Notes under the pieces: model-generated
The model's input: the letters and a program-made list of their open reading frames with translations, nothing else
What the model was told of the DNA's origin: nothing
Database searches by the model: none
NCBI GenBank assembly: GCA_020061125.1
Contig: JAGUYV010000076.1
Coordinates: forward strand, 1-34,161
Direction of reading: 5' to 3'
DNA length: 34,161 nucleotides
Source: a bacterium
GTDB lineage: Bacteria; UBP15; UBA6099; DSWB01
Made by a program: the position numbers and the translations under genes
Shown: one piece after another, positions 27,496 to 34,161 of the stretch
Position numbering within the stretch: the first letter of the stretch is position 1
Layout of the letters: every line of letters begins with the position of its first letter

Positions 27496-27714
27496 TCAGT
27501 GCCTTCCGAGGAAATTGTCGAGGAAGCGGCGCAAGGCGTCCCTGTCGTCGAGCATGGCGCCGATGTAAAATCCCAGGGCCGTGACAGCGGCCACGAACAC
27601 GGCCTTGAAAATGCCCACGGTGACCCACAACAGCGCGAACAGGAACAGCACGGCCGTGACGGCGATGCGGCCGTAGTATTTGCTGAAAGGAGTCTGATTC
27701 CCGTTGTTTTCCAT
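27496..27714 (-). CDS. small DUF2273 family membrane protein
   Basis: 72 aa, KYYGRIAVTAVLFLFALLWVTVGIFKAVFVAAVTALGFYIGAMLDDRD; sits in an Asp23/AmaP cluster as DUF2273 usually does. Confidence 0.85.
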   Translation of the reverse strand: MENNGNQTPFSKYYGRIAVTAVLFLFALLWVTVGIFKAVFVAAVTALGFYIGAMLDDRDALRRFLDNFLGRH

Positions 27715-27729
27715 GATGTGTCAGGCTCC

Positions 27730-28275
27730 TTACGCCAGGGAGTTGCCGGACGCCCTGTCCCCGGCCTGGAGATGAAACTGCTTGACCGTGACGCCCAGCT
27801 TATCCTTGAAGTGATTGCGGACAAGGGTTTCTATTTGTGCGGCGTACTGCGCCAGAGTAATGTCCACGAGGTCCAGATCCACGCGCACATCAATGTCCAC
27901 GCCTTCCGTTGTGTAAAACGCCGAAGCGCGGCGCAGAGACGCATCCGGATGGCTCATTTCCACCAGGCGGCGCAAAACGGACTCGATGGCCGCCTGGGAG
28001 AGCGTAACCCGGCCCTCGGGCCTGTCCGCCACGACCACGCTGGCCGGCGCTCCGCGGAACAGGAGCAGAAACAGGCTGCGGAACGCAAGGAGGAAAAACA
28101 CCGCTCCGATTCCAAGAAGCCTGTATTGCCCGGCGCTGGTGGAGAGCTGCTCTTTCAAGGCGTCGTGGGACAGAGACAGCAACTCCGGCTGAAAAACGGC
28201 GTAGACCAGACCGCCAGCGGCCACGAGAATTAGGGCGTCGAACACCAGGCCGATGAGGAAATGGATGGCGCGCAT
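27730..28275 (-). CDS. amaP: alkaline shock response membrane anchor protein AmaP
   Basis: MRAIHFLIGLVFDALILVAAGGLVYAV, two TM helices then soluble domain; between DUF2273 and Asp23 genes. Confidence 0.85.
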   Translation of the reverse strand: MRAIHFLIGLVFDALILVAAGGLVYAVFQPELLSLSHDALKEQLSTSAGQYRLLGIGAVFFLLAFRSLFLLLFRGAPASVVVADRPEGRVTLSQAAIESVLRRLVEMSHPDASLRRASAFYTTEGVDIDVRVDLDLVDITLAQYAAQIETLVRNHFKDKLGVTVKQFHLQAGDRASGNSLA

Positions 28276-28282
28276 GCGTGAA

Positions 28283-28675
28283 TCACTCGCTCCCGGAGGC
28301 GATGTCGTCCGGCAGGCGGATGTCGGCCACATGCACATTCACGGCCGTAACCTTGCGGCCGGTGAGGGATTCGACCTTGTCGCGTACTGCCATCTGCATG
28401 GCGGGCGCCACATCCGCGATCTTGTGCCCGTAGTGGATGATAATGTGCAGGTCCAGGGAAAAGTTGCCGTTCAACTCTCGCTTGACCTCCACGCCCGCGG
28501 AGTAGTCGCGGCGGCCCGTGGTGGCCTGCTTGATGCCCTCGATGAATCCGCCCTTGAGGCCGAATACGCCGTTGACCTTGCTGGCGGCGAGGCCGGCGAT
28601 GGTCTTGATCACCTCGTCGTAAATCTCAACCTTGCCCAGTGTGTCGGCCGCCTGGCCGGTTTCCTGTTCGGACAT
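28283..28675 (-). CDS. Asp23/Gls24 family envelope stress response protein
   Basis: GKVEIYDEVIKTIAGLAASKVNGVFGLKGG, GVEVKRELNGNFSLDLHIIIHYGHKIADVAPAMQMAVRDKVESLTGRKVTAVNVHVADI. Confidence 0.95.
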   Translation of the reverse strand: MSEQETGQAADTLGKVEIYDEVIKTIAGLAASKVNGVFGLKGGFIEGIKQATTGRRDYSAGVEVKRELNGNFSLDLHIIIHYGHKIADVAPAMQMAVRDKVESLTGRKVTAVNVHVADIRLPDDIASGSE

Positions 28676-28714
28676 GGCATCCTCCGGGATGTTGTTGTTT
28701 GTGCGCGTTGCTCG

Positions 28715-29278
28715 TCACTTGGTCACGCGCTCGATGTAGCGGTTGTCGCGCGTGTCTACCTTGACGACATCGCCCACATTGATGAACAGCGGTACCTTGA
28801 CCACGGCCCCGGTTTCGAGCGTGGCGGGCTTGGTGCCTCCGGCTACGGTGTTGCCCTTGAGTCCGGGATCGGTTTCCGTGACTTCCAGGTCCATGAAAGG
28901 CTCCACATTTACGCCGAGAATCTCCTGGCCGAACATCAGAACTTTCACATTTTCATTTTCCTTCATGTAATTGACCTGGTCGCCCAGGATGGCGCCGTCT
29001 ATGTGAACCTGCTCGTAAGTGTCGTTGTCCATGCACACAAAATGATCGCTGTCGCGATACAGGTATTGCATGGTCTTTTCCTCAACGCGGACCTGGTCCA
29101 CTTTTTCACCTGCGCGGAAGGTGCGCTCCACAATGGACCCGGTGCGCAGGTTTTTGACTTTAGCGCGCACGAAGGCCGGTCCCTTGCCGGGTTTCACATG
29201 CTGGAACTCGTTGACCATCAGCAGATCCCCGTCGTACTCGAATACCATTCCATTAAACAAATCGTTGGTTGTTGCCAT
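28715..29278 (-). CDS. efp: elongation factor P
   Basis: HVKPGKGPAFVRAKVKNLRTGSIVERTFRAGEKV, C-terminal FINVGDVVKVDTRDNRYIERV. Confidence 0.97.
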   Translation of the reverse strand: MATTNDLFNGMVFEYDGDLLMVNEFQHVKPGKGPAFVRAKVKNLRTGSIVERTFRAGEKVDQVRVEEKTMQYLYRDSDHFVCMDNDTYEQVHIDGAILGDQVNYMKENENVKVLMFGQEILGVNVEPFMDLEVTETDPGLKGNTVAGGTKPATLETGAVVKVPLFINVGDVVKVDTRDNRYIERVTK

Positions 29279-29431
29279 GATTCCCAGTCCTCTCCTGTCC
29301 TCACTCTATCTCAATTTGTGATTAAATCAAACCGGCCGCGGAGCTTGAAGCGCCCGTGAATGCGCGGACACTCCATTGTGCGAATCATTCCCGAACGGCA
29401 TGCTGCGTCACTGCTTTTCAATCCAGAATCT

Positions 29432-29460
29432 AATATATCCATGCGCCGGGCCGAATGCAA
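29432..29460 (-). promoter_or_regulatory. putative promoter of the efp-xseA operon (TTGCAT-N17-TATATT, minus strand)
   Basis: -35-like TTGCAT (29455-29460), exact 17-bp spacer, -10-like TATATT (29432-29437), about 155 bp upstream of the efp ATG. Confidence 0.4.
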
Positions 29461-29583
29461 AAATTCTTTGTCCGGAAAAGAGCCCCGGCGCTGTTGCAGC
29501 GTGCGTTCGAATCACGATCGCTGAAAGAAATCTGCCGTCCAGGAATTTGTGGAAACTCCCCGGTGTCGAATGCCCTCTCATCT

Positions 29584-29607
29584 TTGAATTGCATTGTCGC
29601 AATTCAA
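29584..29607. repeat. perfect 9-bp inverted repeat TTGAATTGC-ATTGTC-GCAATTCAA directly after the cyclase stop codon
   Basis: Read directly; arms are exact reverse complements; no U-tract follows on the minus strand. Confidence 0.85.
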
Positions 29608-29608
29608 G

Positions 29609-32600
29609 CTACTTATTGCCCTTGACCGGTGATGGAACTCCCCTGGTTTCTTCCTTCACTTCATGCACCTTCCACAGGCGCATGGGCTGGCCCTTGCCCT
29701 TGAGCGGCTTTTCGCCCATGTCTTCGGCATCTACGAAGTTTTCCACGAGCTGGTACACGGCTTCGCTGATGACCACCTCACCGGCCGCGGCCTGGCCCTG
29801 CAAACGCGCCGCCACATTTACGGTGTCGCCGATGGCCGTGTAATCCTGCCTCATCGAGGATCCGAAACTGCCAACGATCACATCTCCGGTGTTGATGCCC
29901 ACGCCCACGCCGATATCAATTTCCCCGCGCTTGCGGCGCCGGAGGTTGATTTCGTTCAGCACTCGCGTCAGCTCGTCTCCTGCGCGAACGGCTCTCAAGG
30001 GAGCTGGCGCAAGTCCGGGCTGCTCATCGAATATGGCCATAACTTCGTCTCCGATGAACTTGTTTATCTGGCCGTGAAATTTCACGATGACCTGCGTGAC
30101 GCCCGCATAAAAATCGTTCAAGAACGAGGTGAGATCTTCGAGCGAAAGGGTTTCCGAAATGGTTGTGAAACTGCGGATGTCCGTGAAGAATACTGTGAGA
30201 TTCTTGCGCTCTACGCTGATGCCGTCATCGTTCTTGAGTCTTTTCATGGATGCAACCGCGGATTTATCCATGAAGCGGCCGAGTTGCATTTTTGCGCCTT
30301 CTTCGGGATTAATGCGATTGAGTTCTTCTAGATAAGACATGGCGCGCTTGTCCAGCCCGAGCTTTTCGCACAATTCCATGGCTTGTCTAATGTACTCCAC
30401 GGCGCGATTTCTGTCCCTGCAATCCCGCCAGTAAAGCGCGAACTCGAAGTAAGCTTCAGCAAGTTCGATGCTGACTTTGTTAATTTTCTCCAGAATGCGA
30501 ACGGCTTCTTCAAAACTCTTCAAGGACTGGGAACGCTGCCGCATATTGCGGGAATCTCGCAACACGATACTGCGAACCAGCGAATGCCGGGCTATAAGAT
30601 CCATGTTCTTGGATTTTTCGATGATGCGGAGCGCACCCGAGCAAAGCTCCACAGCTTTGCCTGCGTCCAGACGCGATGACGCGCACAGGGCCAGCTCAAG
30701 CATGGCTTCCGCAGCCATGTTCTGATTGTTCACATTTTGGAAAAGACCTAAACTGCGTCGCAGATAGTCTTCGGCGCTGTGTGTGCGTTTCAGAAGCCTT
30801 CGCACCTTGCCCAGTTGATAGTACGAGAACGCCATGCTGTGGACATTGTCCGACTTCCTCGCCAGGTTGTAATCCTTCAGAAAAAGCGCTTCTGCGGCTT
30901 CGAAATCCTGTTGCATCATGCTGATGCGCGCCTTGGCGCTGTAAACCATGGGCAGATCGGATTCGATGCCGAGATCTTCGAGCAGGTGAATGCTCTCCTC
31001 GAAGAAGAAATTGGACATCGTCAGATTGCCCGCGTCCAGGTAGTTCTCTCCCAGGCTTTTGCAGCATCGTGCGCTGTCGTACCGGGCGGCGTTTCGCTCG
31101 AATATGTCGTAAGATTTTTTCAGCGCGCGCTCGCTTTGGATGTGTTGTTTTCGCTGGCAGTACATCTCGCCGAGCAACCGGTAGGTCTCGCCCATGACGA
31201 TTTCGGAATCATACTCGCGCAGCAGATCCACGCTTGTTTCGAGATGCGTTTGCGCTTTTTCGTAGTCCTTGAGTTTTGTGGCGATGAACCCGAGCTGGTT
31301 GTTGATGCGCGCCCGGAGCAAAGCGGCTTCTTTCGAAGGTTTGAGGCTGTTGAGAACGCCCAGCGCGTCTTCGAATAGAGCAACCCCCTTGTCGTCGTCA
31401 CCGTTTTTCGAGTGCGCGGTCCCCAGGCCGTATAGGCAGCGGGCAAGCCCCAGTAAATCGTCCGCCTGTTCGCAGCGCCCGCGCGTGCGATCCAGAACCG
31501 TCAAAGCGCGCGCATAATCTTTTTTCTTGATGCAAAGTTCGCCGAGATGAATGTGCGCATTCGTGTAAAGTTGCGGCTCCGCAAAACCCGTGCTGTCGAA
31601 CAATTCCAGCGCTCTGATGAAACAGGGCCAGGCTTTGTCCCAATAGCCGATGGAGTCGAGCAGCGCCCCCGTGGTCACGGCCAGGCTGGACATAAGCTGC
31701 ACATTGGAGTCGTCGCGAGGCAGCAGATCCGCGTGCCGATTTGCAAGCATCAGAAACCGCAGGGCGTCCCGGGGACATGACTGCGCGATGCTGTTCCTGC
31801 TGCATTCGAGCAGGAATCTGACGGTGTCCGCATAAGTTTTCGCGGCTTCCTCGACATTTTCCCGGATGTTCTGCTCGTGCCCCATGTGCAGCAGGATGTC
31901 GGCCTTGAGTAAAATATGTTCGGGATCGTTGAGTCCATCCAGGCGCGCCGCCGCGCCCGAGAAGATGCTGTGCGCTTCGCTGTGGCGACCCACGCATGAA
32001 AACAGCAGTCCGGTAGCGAACCCTGCGAGGGACACGAGGTATGGCTCTTTGCTCGACTTGGCGATGCGTGTGGCTTCGGACACATATTGTTTTGCAGCCG
32101 CCGGTTCCTTGCGGAATACATAAATACGGCTGATTTCCATGGTGGACTCAACCAGGAACTCGGGGAATTCCGCCAGGGGGCCGCGCGCCAGGGCGTTGCA
32201 TTCGATAAGATGCTGAAGCGCCAGTTCATCCTGTTCCATGCCCCGGCGGCATTCCGCAAGCAGCATGAGGACTTTGAACCGCCGCGTCAGCACATCAATG
32301 GGAATGTGTTTCCCGCAAAAGTTTTTACCTTCCTTGTCTTTCGTTTTAGCTTTGGCGTCTTCTTCAGGCTCTTTTTTGCCTTCGACCTGAAACCTCGTTT
32401 CGAGTTCCGCAAGATATTCGTTGAAAATATCAATTGCAAGCAAAGGCTCGCCCAGAACGAGAATCTCCACCCCGCGATGCAGCAGCGAGTCCAGCTCGAG
32501 CAGGCTGCGCTGCATCGCAACGCTTTTGATTTCCGTGATCCCCACGATCTGGCTCACCCTCCCCGGCCGTTCTGGCCGGGACTCGTTCCATGAATAATCT

Positions 32601-32641
32601 ATGCATCCGAACAGCATGCGTTTTCCGTCCGCGCTCTTCAA
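29609..32641 (-). CDS. TPR-containing class III adenylate/guanylate cyclase
   Basis: Long TPR region (about 700 aa) plus C-terminal CHD: LTVFFTDIRSFTTISE, INKFIGDEVMAIF, GVGINTGDVIVGSFGSSMRQDYTAIGDTVNVAARLQ. Confidence 0.92.
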   Translation of the reverse strand: MKSADGKRMLFGCIDYSWNESRPERPGRVSQIVGITEIKSVAMQRSLLELDSLLHRGVEILVLGEPLLAIDIFNEYLAELETRFQVEGKKEPEEDAKAKTKDKEGKNFCGKHIPIDVLTRRFKVLMLLAECRRGMEQDELALQHLIECNALARGPLAEFPEFLVESTMEISRIYVFRKEPAAAKQYVSEATRIAKSSKEPYLVSLAGFATGLLFSCVGRHSEAHSIFSGAAARLDGLNDPEHILLKADILLHMGHEQNIRENVEEAAKTYADTVRFLLECSRNSIAQSCPRDALRFLMLANRHADLLPRDDSNVQLMSSLAVTTGALLDSIGYWDKAWPCFIRALELFDSTGFAEPQLYTNAHIHLGELCIKKKDYARALTVLDRTRGRCEQADDLLGLARCLYGLGTAHSKNGDDDKGVALFEDALGVLNSLKPSKEAALLRARINNQLGFIATKLKDYEKAQTHLETSVDLLREYDSEIVMGETYRLLGEMYCQRKQHIQSERALKKSYDIFERNAARYDSARCCKSLGENYLDAGNLTMSNFFFEESIHLLEDLGIESDLPMVYSAKARISMMQQDFEAAEALFLKDYNLARKSDNVHSMAFSYYQLGKVRRLLKRTHSAEDYLRRSLGLFQNVNNQNMAAEAMLELALCASSRLDAGKAVELCSGALRIIEKSKNMDLIARHSLVRSIVLRDSRNMRQRSQSLKSFEEAVRILEKINKVSIELAEAYFEFALYWRDCRDRNRAVEYIRQAMELCEKLGLDKRAMSYLEELNRINPEEGAKMQLGRFMDKSAVASMKRLKNDDGISVERKNLTVFFTDIRSFTTISETLSLEDLTSFLNDFYAGVTQVIVKFHGQINKFIGDEVMAIFDEQPGLAPAPLRAVRAGDELTRVLNEINLRRRKRGEIDIGVGVGINTGDVIVGSFGSSMRQDYTAIGDTVNVAARLQGQAAAGEVVISEAVYQLVENFVDAEDMGEKPLKGKGQPMRLWKVHEVKEETRGVPSPVKGNK

Positions 32642-32778
32642 GGCGTTTTGATGATTACAACCTGTGCGCGGACGGAGATTTCATCCGGGAATTAAGTTTA
32701 CTCTTGATGCAGAAAACATGCAATATATCGAAATTATGTGAATTGGCGGAATGGCGGTAACGGGAATTCGAGAGGCCT

Positions 32779-34161
32779 TCAGTTGCGCACGATTTCAAAC
32801 ACAACTTCGTTTTTGTTTCCCCAGAGGTCGGTGCCGGATATGGTGATGAAATTGGACCCTGTAGAAAGGGACACTTCGGTGGAGAACACGCCCTGGTCCG
32901 TGGCGGATTCGGTCACGGCTTGTCCGCCGATTTCCACGGTGGCCCCGTCTTCCACCAGCACCTCGACCGTGGTGGTCGCGGAGTACACATCAACATAGAT
33001 GCGCGTGGGCTGTGTGCTGAAGTCCCAGACCTGCGGGTAAGGGGCAAGCAGGGCGATGTCCGGCGCGGTGGTGTCGAGCGTGATGGTGCGCGTGAGGCTG
33101 ATGGCGTGGTTGTAGCTGTCGAAAAGGGTGATGGTGATGTCGTTGCGCCCTTCGTCGAGTTTGATTTGCACCGTGATTTCCTCTGAACTCGTGGCGGGGA
33201 AAGACTGCTCGCCGCTCAAGCCGCCGCTGATGGACAGTGTGGCGTCGTACTCGGATGCGGGCGTGACCGTGAATGTGGCCCATTCGTTTGTTGTCGTAAA
33301 ATGGTTGGTGGGCGTGGCCACGGACAGGGAGAGATACTCGGAAGCCGCTGTGTCCGGCGTCACTGTGTACAGCGTGCCGCGGCCTCCATATACAGACAGG
33401 GTGTACTCCGTGGACGATGTGTATGTGTAGTCGTAGTCCCCGCCGGAGTATGTGGTTCCGGTGTCCGAAATGTCCTCTCCGTTGAATGCGTTTTCCGGTC
33501 GTGAGGTCAAGTATCCCTGCGCGTAAAGCAGCGAGACCACATCGCTGCCGGTCCCGGGATCCGGATACGCGCCTTCATCCTCGTAATATTCCTCAATGGC
33601 GTCGCGGATTTCATTGTTTGTGGAAACGGCCGATGCTTCAAGGGTGTTCACTTCGCTACAGTCTATGCGATAGTAGTTGTCGTTATATTTGATGCGCCAG
33701 CCGTCGAATTTCACGGTGCCCGTTGCGATTTCCATGGCCACGGTGTGCATGGTTTCTTCCATGTCCTCGGCGATGGTGTAGAACGAGGTGAATTCGTCGC
33801 TGTATCCTTCGTATGGGGACTCCGCGGAGAGATCGAGGCTGCCCGCGGGCTGCCCGTCTATGTAGAAATTTACGGTTCCGTTGCTGCCGGGGATGAACGA
33901 AACGGCCACATCTTCCCAGGGGTTGCTCATGACCGCGGAGATGCCCTCCGTGGACCCCACCGCGGATTGCCAGTCCCAGTTCTCGGTGCCGTCGAAAATG
34001 TGCCAGGCGTTCAGAAGCGGTTCGTAGCGGGTGGCGTTGCTCGTGCGCGGCATGAGGCCCGGCGGATATACAATGGCCCAGTGCGGGGTCACGAAAATGC
34101 CCGCCGCGCCCGGGGTGATGGCCGACGGAGAACTGGGCACGGGCGCTCCCGCGCTGCGCCC
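32779..34161 (-). CDS. surface/secreted multidomain protein with pseudopilin-like segment and Ig-like repeats (5' end beyond window)
   Basis: Frame open to the right edge (GTG at 34140 is not necessarily the start). LamG/ConA-like VNFYIDGQPAGSLDLS; pseudopilin-like IRDAIEEYYEDEGAYPDPGTGSDVVSLLYAQGYLTSRPENAFNG; beta-sandwich repeats. Confidence 0.75.
   Translation of the reverse strand, partial: GRSAGAPVPSSPSAITPGAAGIFVTPHWAIVYPPGLMPRTSNATRYEPLLNAWHIFDGTENWDWQSAVGSTEGISAVMSNPWEDVAVSFIPGSNGTVNFYIDGQPAGSLDLSAESPYEGYSDEFTSFYTIAEDMEETMHTVAMEIATGTVKFDGWRIKYNDNYYRIDCSEVNTLEASAVSTNNEIRDAIEEYYEDEGAYPDPGTGSDVVSLLYAQGYLTSRPENAFNGEDISDTGTTYSGGDYDYTYTSSTEYTLSVYGGRGTLYTVTPDTAASEYLSLSVATPTNHFTTTNEWATFTVTPASEYDATLSISGGLSGEQSFPATSSEEITVQIKLDEGRNDITITLFDSYNHAISLTRTITLDTTAPDIALLAPYPQVWDFSTQPTRIYVDVYSATTTVEVLVEDGATVEIGGQAVTESATDQGVFSTEVSLSTGSNFITISGTDLWGNKNEVVFEIVRN

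Noticed and set aside
28253-29359. 368-aa plus-strand ORF across asp23 and efp
   Set aside because: Antisense to two clearly conserved genes.
1-34161. CRISPR array, prophage, transposon or toxin-antitoxin system
   Set aside because: No regularly spaced direct repeats, transposase, integrase, phage structural or TA-like gene pairs were recognised.

Overview
Chromosomal window of a GC-rich bacterium. No rRNA genes, CRISPR arrays, transposases, integrases or phage genes were recognised. It reads as ordinary core and house-keeping operons plus several poorly characterised envelope and signalling genes. Left to right: the C-terminus of an ASKHA/DUF4445 (RACo-like) protein; a secreted hypothetical; an NAD-dependent epimerase; an MFS transporter and an SDR; a nitrogen module (PII and Amt on the minus strand, divergent from a NifA-like sigma54 activator); a tightly overlapping minus-strand run (GGDEF, CutA, SAM hydroxide adenosyltransferase, M48 protease, NtrC-family response regulator); a scyllo-inosose-dehydrogenase-like MDR and AMMECR1; two large TPR proteins; a UbiA-family prenyltransferase; lipoprotein, LptD and LptF/G; tRNA-Leu(CAG); the efp-asp23-amaP-DUF2273-nusB-xseA block; a TPR-fused class III adenylate cyclase; and an edge-truncated surface protein with a pseudopilin-like segment. 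LptD/LptF together with Asp23/AmaP/DUF2273 suggests a diderm, non-proteobacterial lineage (inference). I found no clear-cut new defence or mobile system. The most interesting leads are a PII lacking the uridylylation Tyr51 beside a putative sigma54 amt promoter, the GSYTGA variant in the NifA-like protein, the overlapping five-gene stress/signalling operon, the internal pseudopilin-like module, and several perfect inverted repeats in leaders. All calls come from reading the sequence and the supplied ORFs; no database search was run.
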